This document shows positions 9,001 to 17,128 of a DNA stretch of 64,000 nt, piece by piece. Source of the DNA: Gluconacetobacter dulcium. GTDB lineage: Bacteria > Pseudomonadota > Alphaproteobacteria > Acetobacterales > Acetobacteraceae. The stretch lies in NCBI RefSeq assembly GCF_014174165.1, contig NZ_JABEQN010000003.1:62001-126000 (forward strand). The letters run 5' to 3'. The position numbers and the translations under genes are program-made. Each line of letters starts with the position of its first letter. Position 1 is the first letter of the stretch. The notes beneath the pieces are model-generated. The model saw only the letters and a program-made list of their open reading frames with translations, made no database searches and was not told where the DNA came from.

Positions 9001-10569
9001 CGCCAGCGGCGCATCGTCGCCCATCGAGCCGATGGCCTCGGCCGCGGTCTCGACCATCGGGTGCAGGATGGTTTCCAGTTCCTCCAGGGTCGTGCCGACC
9101 GCCAGTTGCCGGCGGCGCAGTTCGTCCCGGCCGAACAGCACCGGCTCCTGCACGTCGGCCCGCACCACGGTGCCGATCTTCTGGATGTTCTTGACCCAGG
9201 TGCCGAAATCCCGGCGCCCGGCCAGCAGGTCCAGCAATGCCTCGTGGCCGTAGAGCTTGGCTTCCTGAAGGTCGAGGCCGATCATCTGCCCCGGCCCAAG
9301 CCGCCCGCGCCGCACGATGTCGGTCTCGGGCACCTTCACCATGCCGGTTTCCGAACCCACGATCAGCAGCCCGTCCGCCGTCACGGTATAGCGCAGGGGG
9401 CGCAGGCCGCTGCGGTCCAGCCCGGCCACGACCCAGCGCCCGTCGGTGGCGCACAGCGCCGCCGGGCCGTCCCACGGTTCCATCACCGCGTTGCAGTAGG
9501 CGTACAGATCCTGGTGCTTCTGCGGCATGCCCGAATTGCCGCCGACGCTGGCCGGCACCATCAGCGCCTTGACCATCGGCGCGTCGCGCCCGGCGAAGGT
9601 CAGCAGTTCGAACACATTGTCCAGCATCGCGGTGTCGGAGCCCGCGGCCTGCACCACCGGCTTGAGGTCTTCCATCACCGGGTCCAGCACCGGGTCGGCC
9701 AGCCGCGTCTCGTGGCTCTTCATCCAGTTGACGTTGCCCGAGATCGTGTTGATCTCGCCGTTATGCGCCAGCCGGCGGAAGGGCTGCGCCAGCTTCCAGG
9801 TCGGGAACGTGTTGGTCGAATACCGCTGGTGATAGATCGCAAACCGGCTGACGAAGCGCGTATCCAGCAGGTCGGGATAGAAATCCGTCAGGTTCTGGGC
9901 GAGGAACATGCCCTTGTAGATCACCGACCGGCAGGACATGGAGCAGATATACAGGTCGAGCGAATTGGCCTGCGCGCTCTTCTCGATCCGCCGGCGGATC
10001 ACATACAGGTCGCGCTCGAACGCTTCCTCGTCCCGCCCCGGCAGGTTGCGGATCATGATCTGCTCGATCTCGGGCCGGGTGGCATTGGCCTTCTCGCCGA
10101 TGCATGCCGTGTCGATCGGCACCTGGCGCCAGCCATAGATGCCGTAGCCGACGGCCAGGATCTCCGTCTCGATGATCTGGCGGCAACGCTCCTGCGCGGC
10201 CAGATCCGTCTTGGGCAGGAACACCATGCCGATGGCGATCTGCGTATCCACGCAGCCCTCGCCGCCGCTATGGATCGCCTCGGCAAAGAAATCCTGCGGA
10301 ATTTCCAGGTGAATGCCCGCGCCGTCACCGGTCTTGCCGTCGGCATCCACCGCGCCGCGATGCCACAGGGCCTTCAGGGCCGCGATCCCGGCTTCGACCA
10401 CCTCGCGCCGCTTGCGGCCGTCGAGCGAGGCGATCAGGCCGACGCCGCAGGCATCGCGCTCCTGCGTGGCGTCATACAGTCCGCTGATCGCCTGCGCGTT
10501 ATCCTGCCATTCGGCCACGAAGTCCTGGCCGGCATCCCGCGATCCGTGATCCTGGGTCAACTGGTCCAT
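6022..10569 (-). CDS. gltB: Glutamate synthase (NADPH) large subunit
   Basis: Transfers the amide nitrogen of glutamine to 2-oxoglutarate. The chain from the ATG at 10569 is 1515 residues. A propeptide of about 40 residues precedes Cys41 in ERDACGVGLIASL, the N-terminal nucleophile of the class II glutaminase domain after cleavage. Then come the central and FMN-binding synthase domains (GHSGGTGASPQSSVKYAGLP; LRTDGGLKTGRDVV), the 3Fe-4S cysteines in CIMVRQCHSNTCPVGVCTQD and the C-terminal glycine-rich beta-helix (GGTVVILGEAGDNFGAGFTG). A GTG at 10578 overlaps the gltD stop (GTGA) and is an alternative start three codons earlier. gltD lies immediately upstream, so one operon in gltD-gltB order. 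Confidence 0.97.
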   Translation of the reverse strand: MDQLTQDHGSRDAGQDFVAEWQDNAQAISGLYDATQERDACGVGLIASLDGRKRREVVEAGIAALKALWHRGAVDADGKTGDGAGIHLEIPQDFFAEAIHSGGEGCVDTQIAIGMVFLPKTDLAAQERCRQIIETEILAVGYGIYGWRQVPIDTACIGEKANATRPEIEQIMIRNLPGRDEEAFERDLYVIRRRIEKSAQANSLDLYICSMSCRSVIYKGMFLAQNLTDFYPDLLDTRFVSRFAIYHQRYSTNTFPTWKLAQPFRRLAHNGEINTISGNVNWMKSHETRLADPVLDPVMEDLKPVVQAAGSDTAMLDNVFELLTFAGRDAPMVKALMVPASVGGNSGMPQKHQDLYAYCNAVMEPWDGPAALCATDGRWVVAGLDRSGLRPLRYTVTADGLLIVGSETGMVKVPETDIVRRGRLGPGQMIGLDLQEAKLYGHEALLDLLAGRRDFGTWVKNIQKIGTVVRADVQEPVLFGRDELRRRQLAVGTTLEELETILHPMVETAAEAIGSMGDDAPLAVLSSRYRGLAHYFRQAFSQVTNPPIDSLRETRVMSLLTRLGNLGNILEESEVQCDLLQLPSPVLTSGEFEALRNFCGDSGFVIDCTFPAAEGEAGLREAIARIRREAEDRVREGCTHLFLTDQAQSGDRAYIPMILATAAVHTHLVRQSLRTFTSLNVRSAEALDVHAIAVTIGVGATSINPYLAQESIADRQRRGLFGEISLREAVERYRKAVDKGLLKVMSKMGISIVSAYRGGYNFEAIGLSRALTAEFFPGMPSRISGIGLSGIATNVLSFHRTAWDQTVIALPVGGQYKMRRHGEVHAFDGNLIHMLQTAVATDSFTIYRRYADAVRRQPPVALRDLLDFRGGRTPIPVEAVESITQLRKRLIAPGISLGALSPEAHETLSIAMNRIGAKSDSGEGGEDPARAKPRPNGDNASSAIKQIASGRFGVTAQYLNDCREIEIKMAQGAKPGEGGQLPGFKVTGLIAKLRHATPGVTLISPPPHHDIYSIEDLAQLIYDLKQINPEATVTVKLVARSGIGTIAAGVAKAKADAILISGHSGGTGASPQSSVKYAGLPWELGLAEAHQVLMLNRLRHRVKLRTDGGLKTGRDVVIAAMLGAEEFGIGTASLVAMGCIMVRQCHSNTCPVGVCTQDEALRAKFEGSPEKVINLFSFIADDVRNILASLGFSSLNEIIGRTDLLKQVSRGADYLDDLDLNSLLAQADPGPHARYCTREGRNEVPETLDAQMIADARPLFDHGEKMQLHYNVQNTHRAIGTRISSLIVRQFGMAKLAPGHLTVRLRGSAGQSLGAFAVQGLKLEVLGDANDYVGKGLSGATIVVRQSPSSNLVSNENAIIGNTVLYGATAGALYAAGQAGERFAVRNSGATAVVEGCGSNGCEYMTGGTVVILGEAGDNFGAGFTGGMAFVYDENGTFEQRINPDTLLWNRVIDPKWEAVLRGLVETHARETHSRYAALMLHKWENILPRFWQLVPREYAKVIGYNLTTEAARSA

Positions 10570-10574
10570 GTCCG

Positions 10575-12029
10575 TCACTCCGCCGCCTGGGCGCACTGGG
10601 CCGCCCGGTTTTCCAGCCAGCGATGCATCTGCGCCGCCGCATCCCGTCCATCGCGAATGGCCCACACCACCAGGCTGGCCCCGCGCACGATATCCCCCGC
10701 CGCGAACACGCCCGGCAGGCTGGTCATGAAGCTCTCATGGTCGACCCGCAGCGTGCCCCAGCGCGACACGGCAAGGCCCGGCTGGCCCCACAGGGTCGGC
10801 AGCGGCTCGGGGTCGAAGCCCAGCGCCTTGATCACCAGGTCGGCTTCCAGCACGAAGGCGCTGTCTTCCACCGGCTCCACGGACTGGCGGCCGCTGGCAT
10901 CGGGCATGCCCAGCTTCATGCGCACGGCGCGTACGCCGCTGACGGTATCATCCCCCAGGAACGCCTCGGGCGCCGCCAGCCAGACGAAGGACACGCCTTC
11001 TTCCTCGGCGTTCTTCACCTCGCGGATCGAGCCGGGCATGTTCGCGCGGTCGCGGCGATAGAGGCATTTGACCGATTTCGCGCCCTGGCGAATGGCGGTG
11101 CGCACGCAATCCATCGCCGTGTCGCCACCGCCGATCACCACCACCGACTTACCGGCGGCATTCAATGCGGCGCTCTCCTCAGGGGCGAACTCGTCGCCCA
11201 GCGACAGCCGGTTGGACATCGTCAGATAATCCAGCGCCTTGACGATGCCGCCCAGCCCCGCGCCCGGCCCGCCGATATCGCGCGATTTGTACACGCCCGT
11301 GGCGATCAGCACCGCGTCATGCCGCGCCTGCAAGGTCGCGAAAGAGAGCGTGCCCGCGCCGTCGCCGTCCGTGATGTCCACCCCGAGATGGAACTGGACG
11401 CCCGATTCCTCCAGATAGAGGTGACGGCGCGCGACGATGTCCTTTTCCAGCTTGAAGCCCGGAATGCCATAGATCATCAGGCCGCCGATCCGGTCGTACC
11501 GGTCATAGACATGCACCTGATAGCCCTGCTGGCGAAACTGCATCGCCGCCGCCAGGCCGCCGGGGCCGGCACCGACGATGCCGATCGAGGTTTCGCGCTC
11601 GAAGGGCGGACGGATCGGTTCGACCCAGCCGCTGGCGAAGGCGGTATCGGTGATGAAGCGTTCGACGGCGCCGATGGTGACGCTCTCGAACCCCTTCTCG
11701 ATCACGCAATTGCCTTCGCACAGCCGGTCCTGGGGGCAGATCCGGCCGCAGATCTCGGGGAAATTGTTGGTGGCGGAAGACAGCGCATATGCCTCCTCCA
11801 GCCGTCCCTCGGCCGTCATCTTCAGCCAGTCGGGGATGTTGTTGCCCAGCGGGCAATGGACCGAGCAGAACGGCACGCCGCATTGCGAGCAGCGGCTGGC
11901 CTGCTGCTCCGCCTTCTCGACCGCGAATGCGCGATAGATCTCGTCGAAATCGCCATTCCGCTCCGCGGCCGGCCGCTTGTCGGGCTGGCTTTGCGGCACG
12001 GAGACGAATTTCAGCATGTGCTCGACCAT
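10575..12029 (-). CDS. gltD: Glutamate synthase small subunit
   Basis: Supplies electrons from NADPH to GltB. It has 484 residues from the ATG at 12029, which has a strong purine-rich ribosome site (GGGGGGA) in front; the reading frame stays open further upstream but lacks homology-like sequence. N-terminal cysteine clusters CSQCGVPFCSVHCPLGN and CGRICPQDRLCEGNC hold the 4Fe-4S centres. GIVGAGPGGLAAAMQFRQQG binds FAD, VVVIGGGDTAMDCVRTAIRQ binds NADPH, and GVFAAGDIVRGASLVVWAI is the usual C-terminal FAD motif. The stop lies five bases before the gltB ATG. Confidence 0.97.
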   Translation of the reverse strand: MVEHMLKFVSVPQSQPDKRPAAERNGDFDEIYRAFAVEKAEQQASRCSQCGVPFCSVHCPLGNNIPDWLKMTAEGRLEEAYALSSATNNFPEICGRICPQDRLCEGNCVIEKGFESVTIGAVERFITDTAFASGWVEPIRPPFERETSIGIVGAGPGGLAAAMQFRQQGYQVHVYDRYDRIGGLMIYGIPGFKLEKDIVARRHLYLEESGVQFHLGVDITDGDGAGTLSFATLQARHDAVLIATGVYKSRDIGGPGAGLGGIVKALDYLTMSNRLSLGDEFAPEESAALNAAGKSVVVIGGGDTAMDCVRTAIRQGAKSVKCLYRRDRANMPGSIREVKNAEEEGVSFVWLAAPEAFLGDDTVSGVRAVRMKLGMPDASGRQSVEPVEDSAFVLEADLVIKALGFDPEPLPTLWGQPGLAVSRWGTLRVDHESFMTSLPGVFAAGDIVRGASLVVWAIRDGRDAAAQMHRWLENRAAQCAQAAE

Positions 12030-12185
12030 CGGTCCCCCCCTGGATAACGCCCGACCGTCACCTGCGGTACGTTGTGTTGGCGGAACACCTACGCCAGACA
12101 CATCCAGCATAAAAGACAGCATTGCTGCCATTTATACCAAAAAGGCCGCTCGGGAGCCGTCCGGGAGAATGAAGCCCCCGGTCAC

Positions 12186-12206
12186 ATTGGTCCGATTCGG
12201 ACCAAT
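12186..12206. promoter_or_regulatory. 21-bp inverted repeat, possible operator upstream of gltD
   Basis: ATTGGTCCGA and TCGGACCAAT are perfect 10-bp arms around a single T. It lies about 157 bases upstream of the gltD start and 30 bases past the stop of the gene at 12236, both on the minus strand. The one-base centre fits a dimeric repressor or activator site better than a terminator, and no T-run follows. The regulator is unknown. Confidence 0.45.
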
Positions 12207-12235
12207 TGACCATATAATGCTTTGAACATGCTTGT

Positions 12236-13159
12236 TTATGTAATTTTATATCCGCTCAGATAGGATGGAACAATCATTTCCATCGACGCGGGTTGAATGC
12301 CAAGCTGTTGCAGGCCGGGAGCGCCATCGGCCGCTACATTGTCGCTCGCGAGCATCGCAAGCTGGTCACGCGTCAGCATCCGTCCGGGCAGACGCTCCAG
12401 CCACATGGCCTGCCACCAGGCCAGGGCCGGAGGCACCGCGATCACCAGTCGGCGCCGGCCGACCGCCGCCACGATCAGCCGCGCGATCTCCTCCATCGTC
12501 CGGACCGCCGGGCCGCCGAATTCGAAGATCGCCCCGTCCTGCCCGCTGTCCGCCACCAGACGCCGTATCCCTTCGGCTACGTCGGCGACATGGACCGGTT
12601 GCAGGCGCGTCCGCGCGCCATAGACCGGCACCACCGGGCTGAACCGCGCGAGCGTGGCGAAGAGATTGGTGAAATGGTCCTCCGCCCCGAACAGGATGGA
12701 CGGCCGCACGATCGTCGCCTCCGGCATTGCCCGCAGCACCGCGTCCTCGCCGGCGGCCTTGCTGCGGCCATAGGCCGAGGGGCTGTCCGGCGCGGCCCCG
12801 ATGGCCGAGACATGCACCAGCCGTTCCACCCCCGCCGACGCCGCCAGACGGGCTACCTGCGCGGCGCCGTCCACATGCACGGCCTGGAACGTCGCCGGCC
12901 CGCGCTCGGCCAGGATACCGACGAGGTTCACCACCACCCTGGCGCCTTCCACGACCGGCACCAGCGAGGCGTGATTCAGGATCGAGGCGCCCAGCGGCAC
13001 GATCTGCCCCACATCGCCCAGCGGGCGCAGCGATGCCGCCCGGTCGGCGCGCCGCGCGGCCACCCGCACCACATAGCCGTCTTCGGCCAGGCGACGCACC
13101 ACATGGCGCCCCAGGAACCCTGAACCGCCGATTACCGCCGCCACTTTTCGCGTCGTCAT
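12236..13159 (-). CDS. NDUFA9-like NAD(P)-binding SDR protein
   Basis: A 307-residue atypical short-chain dehydrogenase of the group related to complex I subunit NDUFA9. The start VAAVIGGSGFLGRHVVRRLA is the dinucleotide-binding GGxGFLG motif. VVNLVGIL, HVSAIGA, YGRSKAAGEDAV (YxxxK) and TIVRPSILFGAEDHF follow in the family order, and the C-terminus (LTRDQLAMLASDNVA) is also typical. In alphaproteobacteria such proteins are thought to be tied to complex I or quinone metabolism, but no reaction can be stated. It sits upstream of gltDB on the same strand with a 206-base gap. Confidence 0.8.
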   Translation of the reverse strand: MTTRKVAAVIGGSGFLGRHVVRRLAEDGYVVRVAARRADRAASLRPLGDVGQIVPLGASILNHASLVPVVEGARVVVNLVGILAERGPATFQAVHVDGAAQVARLAASAGVERLVHVSAIGAAPDSPSAYGRSKAAGEDAVLRAMPEATIVRPSILFGAEDHFTNLFATLARFSPVVPVYGARTRLQPVHVADVAEGIRRLVADSGQDGAIFEFGGPAVRTMEEIARLIVAAVGRRRLVIAVPPALAWWQAMWLERLPGRMLTRDQLAMLASDNVAADGAPGLQQLGIQPASMEMIVPSYLSGYKIT

Positions 13160-13275
13160 GTCCCGCCCCTGTCCTGTTTTTTCCTATTCTCTAGCACAAT
13201 GCCTGCGCCATGCGGCCGGACCCGCCTCTTCTCCCCACCCATGCAATAAAAACGACCCGAATCGTTCCCCCCATG

Positions 13276-13304
13276 TTGACCGCCCCCCATGGGCAGAGTA
13301 AACG
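13276..13304 (+). promoter_or_regulatory. Promoter of tRNA-Leu copy 1
   Basis: TTGACC (13276-13281), a 17-base spacer and TAAACG (13299-13304) precede the tRNA by 33 bases. The same hexamers and spacer length occur in front of the second copy, although the spacer sequence differs, which supports both boxes being functional. Confidence 0.65.
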
Positions 13305-13337
13305 CCCTTCACCACCCCGGAAACGGGGAGCCTCTGT

Positions 13338-13424
13338 GCCCAGATGGCGGAATTGGTAGACGCGCAGGTTTCAGGTACCTGTGGCCGCAAGGTCGTGGAA
13401 GTTCGAGTCTTCTTCTGGGCACCA
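13338..13424 (+). tRNA. tRNA-Leu (anticodon CAG), copy 1
   Basis: An 87-base class II tRNA with encoded CCA. The acceptor stem is GCCCAGA with TCTGGGC, the D-arm contains AATTGGTAGACGC, and the anticodon stem CAGGT/ACCTG encloses TTCAGGT, giving CAG. It has a long variable arm and the T-arm GTTCGAGTC. It is identical to the copy at 17171-17257. A short hairpin CCCCGGAAACGGGG lies in the leader of both copies. Confidence 0.97.
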
Positions 13425-13613
13425 TCCATTTCGATGGATCACGATCGACCCGTCACGGTGTGACCGGTCGACTTCTCCCCTCCCCTTCTGAATACCCGAT
13501 GAGGCGCGGCGCGGCGATGCCCGCGATCCGTTCCGTCCGAACAGCCTTATGATTTTGTTTACCCAGCGGTGTTGTATCTAAAAAAACAACCGATCGCGGA
13601 CGGGTATTGGCCG

Positions 13614-14903
13614 ATGTTCGACCTCTCTTTTTCCGAACGTGCCGACCGGGGCGTGCCATCGCCGGACGTGCCTGCCCCCACGCCCTTTGGCCATGCCGCC
13701 GCCACGCCGCCGACGCAGAAGGGGGCCGAGGGGATCGTCTTCGATTTCAATCTGGGATGTCGCGTGCTGCTGCCCGCCAGGGAGGATGGACGGACATGGC
13801 ACATCCGCCTGTCGGATCTGGATACCGGCAACATCCTGTTCGAACGGCGCGGCATGGAAAGCGGCCTGGTTCGCTCCAGCAAACGCTGGTACGTGCGATT
13901 CGAGATCGAGGTCTGGGTGGAAGACCCGGCCGGCGGGGGCGAAACGCCGGTTCTGCGCCATGCCATGGATCTGCGCGATCGGACCGTCGTGATCCAGTTT
14001 TCCGTCGGCACCCTTGGCGACACGCTGGCCTGGATGCCCTACGCTGCGCGATTCGCGGAGCAGCACGGCGCGCGGGTCGTCTGCGCCCTGTCCGGCCTGA
14101 TCCGGCCGCTTTTCGAGACGGCGTATCCGCATATCCTTTTCCTCACGCCGGAGGAACTCGACCCGCGGGAGATCACGCAGTCCGCCTATGCCACCTATTA
14201 TCTCGGGCTATTCTTCGACGACGTGGCGCATGACTGGCATCCGATCGATTTCCGCCAGGTCGGCCTGCACAAGACGGCGGCCTATATCCTCGGGGTCAGC
14301 CGGGACGAGGAACCGGCCAGGATCGCGTTCGCCGACCCCGGCCGGCCGCTGGCCGAGCCTTATGTCTGCATCGCGGTCCAGGCATCGTCGCAATGCAAAT
14401 ACTGGAACAACCCGTTCGGCTGGGCGGAGGTCATCGCCTGGCTGAAGGGGCAGGGCTATCGCGTCGTGTGCATCGACCGCAAACCCGTCCACGGCACCGG
14501 CCTAGTGTGGAACCACATCCCCTTCGGGGTCGAGGACCAGACGGGCGACCGCCCGCTGACCGAGCGCGCGTGGTGGCTGAAACATGCGGCTCTGTTCATC
14601 GGCGGCAGTTCCGGCCTGGCGTGGCTGGCCTGGTCCGCCGGGTGCCCGGTGACGATGATTTCGGGCTTCACGCATCCCGACAACGAATTCGCGACACCCG
14701 GCCGCGTCATCAACTGGCACACCTGCAACGCCTGCTGGAACGACCCCCGCGAACGGTTCGACCATCAGGACTTCCTGTGGTGCCCGCGACATCGCGACAC
14801 GGACCGCCAGTTCGAATGCACCCGGCTTATTCCGTCGGCTTACGTGATCCGGGTGATCGAGCGGCTTCTGCCGCCCGGACCACGTAAACCCACTGAACGA
14901 TGA
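13614..14903 (+). CDS. Autotransporter-type protein O-heptosyltransferase (TibC/Aah family)
   Basis: Predicted to transfer heptose from ADP-heptose to serines of strand-loop-strand repeat proteins in the cytoplasm. It has 429 residues from the ATG at 13614; a GTG at 13569 would add 15. The N-terminal domain has GIVFDFNLGCRVLLP and LSDLDTGNILFERRG, followed by VIQFSVGTLGDTLAWMPYAA, the GT-B start typical of BAHT enzymes. The C-terminal domain has SSQCKYWNNPFGWAEVI and FIGGSSGLAWLAW, and ends with four cysteines (TCNACWND, LWCPRH, FECTRL) that match the iron-binding cysteine set of TibC. The next gene, 15 bases downstream, encodes a repeat protein of exactly the acceptor type. hldE, which makes the donor, is 10 kb upstream. 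Confidence 0.85.
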   Translation: MFDLSFSERADRGVPSPDVPAPTPFGHAAATPPTQKGAEGIVFDFNLGCRVLLPAREDGRTWHIRLSDLDTGNILFERRGMESGLVRSSKRWYVRFEIEVWVEDPAGGGETPVLRHAMDLRDRTVVIQFSVGTLGDTLAWMPYAARFAEQHGARVVCALSGLIRPLFETAYPHILFLTPEELDPREITQSAYATYYLGLFFDDVAHDWHPIDFRQVGLHKTAAYILGVSRDEEPARIAFADPGRPLAEPYVCIAVQASSQCKYWNNPFGWAEVIAWLKGQGYRVVCIDRKPVHGTGLVWNHIPFGVEDQTGDRPLTERAWWLKHAALFIGGSSGLAWLAWSAGCPVTMISGFTHPDNEFATPGRVINWHTCNACWNDPRERFDHQDFLWCPRHRDTDRQFECTRLIPSAYVIRVIERLLPPGPRKPTER

Positions 14904-14918
14904 AAGGCGGAACCGGCC

Positions 14919-17057
14919 ATGGCTACCGTATCCTCGACGATCCCCCAGCCCCCACCGACGATCACCAATACGGCCACGACCATTTCGGGCGGGACGTGGA
15001 CGGCGTCGCTCGATCCCAGCGGCGCCACCGTCTATAGCAGCGGTTCCACAACCGTCAGCGGTCCGGTCAATCTGTGGGGGACCGCCATCCTCAACGTGAA
15101 CAGCGGCGCCGTCGTCTCCGGCCTGACCGCCGTCGCCCGCTTCGGCAACGTCGGCCCGACGATCAATGTCAGCGCCGGCGGCACCATCGAGAATTCCTAT
15201 ACCGCGAACGGCTATCTCAACGTCTATTCCGGTGGCATCACGCAGAACAATACCTACGAATCGGAAGTCACCAAGATCTATTCCGGCGGTTCGTCCACCA
15301 AAGACGTTTTCACCGAATCCGATATGTCGGGCTGGACATCGGGCACGCTCAACGGCACCGCCTTCGCCGGCGGCGACGGCACCAGCTCCGTCTATGTCTA
15401 TGCCGGCGGCAGCATCGCGGCGCCCAGCGTCGTCAACCAGTCCCTGACGGTCAACAAGGGCGCCTCCTACGAGTCCGCGACCACGCCGGCCGCGCCGCCG
15501 GTGATCACCAATACCGCCACGACCATTTCGGGCGGAATTTGGACCGCCTCGCGCGATCCCAGCGGCGCCACCGTCTATAGCAGCGGTTCCACCACCGTCG
15601 CCGGTCCGGTCAATCTGTGGGGGACCGCCATCCTCAACGTGACCAGCGGCGCCGTCGTCTCCGGCCTGACCGCCGTCGCCCCCTACGGCAACGTCGGCCC
15701 GACGATCAATGTCAGCGCCGGCGGCACCATCGAGAATTCCTATACCGCAAACGGCTATCTCAACGTCTATTCCGGTGGCGTCACGCAGAACAATACCTAC
15801 GAATCGGAAGTCACCAACATCCTTTCCGGCGGTTCGTCCACCAACGATGTCTTCACCGAATCCTATATGTCTGGCTGGACATCGGGCATGCTCAACGGCA
15901 CCGCCTTCGCCGGCGGCGACGGAACCGCCAGCGTCACCGTCGCCGCCGGCGGCAGCATCTCGGCGCCGACCGTCGTCAACCAGGCCCTGACGGTCAACAA
16001 GGGTGCCTCCTACGAAGCCTGCTTCCTGGCCGGCACCATGATCCGGACGCCGACCGGCGACGTGGCGGTGGAAGAGCTTTCGACCGGCGACACCATCCTG
16101 GCCTATGTTGACGGCCAACCGGTCGCGCGCACGATCGTCTGGGCCGGCATGGCGCGCGTCCATGTCCGTCCGCGCCCGGCCGGGGACGAAGCCGGCTGGC
16201 CGCTGCGCATCGTGAAGGACGCCTTCGCCGACGGCGTGCCTTACAAGGACATGCTGATCACCTCGGAACATTGCCTGTTCTTCGACGGGGCATTCGTGCC
16301 GGCCCGCATGTTGGTCAACGGACAGTCGATCTTCTACGACCGCTCCATCCCCGCCTATGCCTATTACCATATCGAGACCGAGGGCCATGCCGTCGTCATG
16401 GCCGACGGCGTGCTGACCGAAAGCTATCTGGATACCGGAAACCGCGAGGTCTTCCGGCAGCATGGGCGGATCGCCAGCCTGGCCCCCGACCGCGCCCTGA
16501 CCTGGAACGACGCGGCCTGCCCGCTGGATGTCAGCCGCGCCTTCGTCGAGCCCCTGTTCCGGCGGATCGCGGCCCGCGCCGCGCAGATCGGCGCGCCGAC
16601 GCGCGGGTCGGACCACGTCCTGACCGACGAGATGGACCTGCATCTGGTCACCGGCGCGGGCGCCATCATCCGGCCCGTCCGCCAGAACGGCGCGCACGTC
16701 ATGTTCATGCTCCCCGCCGATATCCAGGAGGTCCACATCGTCTCGCGCGCCAGCAGGCCCAGCGATGTCATCGGCCCCTTCGTCGATGACCGCCGCCATC
16801 TGGGCGTGCTGATCGGCGAGATCACGCTCTTTGAAGGCAGCCACTCGACCGAGGTAACCGCCCATCTGAGCGCGAACGAACGGCATGGCTGGAGCACCTC
16901 CGGACAGGAGAGGCTGCGCTGGACCACGGGGAACGCCATCCTGCCGCTGGGCGCGCGTCGATCGGAGCGCATGGCCCTGCTGGCCCTGGAGGTCAGGGCG
17001 GGCGGGCCGTACTTCGTCCCCGAGACGGATGCGGACGCCGTCGCGCGCATCGCCTGA
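14919..17057 (+). CDS. Strand-loop-strand repeat surface protein with C-terminal Hint domain
   Basis: A 712-residue protein. Residues about 15-365 are serine/threonine/glycine-rich beta-helix repeats (SGGT, NVSAGGTIEN, YLNVYSGGITQNN) like the passenger repeats of heptosylated autotransporters, arranged as two nearly identical 171-residue blocks. From Cys368 (ACFLAGTMIRTPTGDVAVEE) a Hint domain of the Hint_2 type begins; DMLITSEHCLFFDGAFVPA, YYHIETEGHAVVMADG and ESYLDTGNREVF are its hallmark stretches. No signal peptide and no autotransporter beta-barrel are present, so export must be by another route. Probable acceptor of the heptosyltransferase just upstream, with which it forms an operon. 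Self-processing by the Hint domain is possible but unproven. Confidence 0.85.
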   Translation: MATVSSTIPQPPPTITNTATTISGGTWTASLDPSGATVYSSGSTTVSGPVNLWGTAILNVNSGAVVSGLTAVARFGNVGPTINVSAGGTIENSYTANGYLNVYSGGITQNNTYESEVTKIYSGGSSTKDVFTESDMSGWTSGTLNGTAFAGGDGTSSVYVYAGGSIAAPSVVNQSLTVNKGASYESATTPAAPPVITNTATTISGGIWTASRDPSGATVYSSGSTTVAGPVNLWGTAILNVTSGAVVSGLTAVAPYGNVGPTINVSAGGTIENSYTANGYLNVYSGGVTQNNTYESEVTNILSGGSSTNDVFTESYMSGWTSGMLNGTAFAGGDGTASVTVAAGGSISAPTVVNQALTVNKGASYEACFLAGTMIRTPTGDVAVEELSTGDTILAYVDGQPVARTIVWAGMARVHVRPRPAGDEAGWPLRIVKDAFADGVPYKDMLITSEHCLFFDGAFVPARMLVNGQSIFYDRSIPAYAYYHIETEGHAVVMADGVLTESYLDTGNREVFRQHGRIASLAPDRALTWNDAACPLDVSRAFVEPLFRRIAARAAQIGAPTRGSDHVLTDEMDLHLVTGAGAIIRPVRQNGAHVMFMLPADIQEVHIVSRASRPSDVIGPFVDDRRHLGVLIGEITLFEGSHSTEVTAHLSANERHGWSTSGQERLRWTTGNAILPLGARRSERMALLALEVRAGGPYFVPETDADAVARIA
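14961..15473 (+). repeat. Internal 513-bp direct repeat, unit 1
   Basis: First of two nearly identical 513-bp blocks in the repeat-protein gene (171 codons each). Differences are scattered point changes with no length difference, which indicates a recent duplication or ongoing gene conversion. The offset between units is 543 bp, so a 30-bp linker separates them. Confidence 0.9.
15504..16016 (+). repeat. Internal 513-bp direct repeat, unit 2
   Basis: Second copy of the block beginning ATCACCAATA. It ends immediately before the codons of the Hint domain. Unequal recombination with unit 1 would add or remove 181 codons in frame. Confidence 0.9.
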
Positions 17058-17095
17058 CGGATCGGCGGGGCGGCGTCCTGTCCTGTAAGGAATTA

Positions 17096-17128
17096 TGAAC
17101 ATACGGAGTTGACCGCTCCGTATGTTCA
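17096..17128. promoter_or_regulatory. 13-bp inverted repeat enclosing the -35 box of tRNA-Leu copy 2
   Basis: TGAACATACGGAG and CTCCGTATGTTCA are perfect 13-bp arms around TTGACCG, so the -35 hexamer is the loop and the right arm fills most of the promoter spacer. It also lies 39 bases past the stop of the Hint gene and could act as its terminator hairpin. The first tRNA-Leu promoter has only a weak 6-bp version (CCCATG/CATGGG). Confidence 0.6.

Noticed and set aside
7381-11061. 1226-codon open frame on the plus strand opposite gltB/gltD
   Set aside because: It is antisense to clearly real glutamate synthase genes; the Arg/His/Gln-rich composition is what the opposite strand of GC-rich codons yields.
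14502-17102. 866-codon minus-strand frame opposite the heptosyltransferase and Hint genes
   Set aside because: Gly/Asp/Arg-rich shadow; its internal repetition only mirrors the repeat gene on the other strand.
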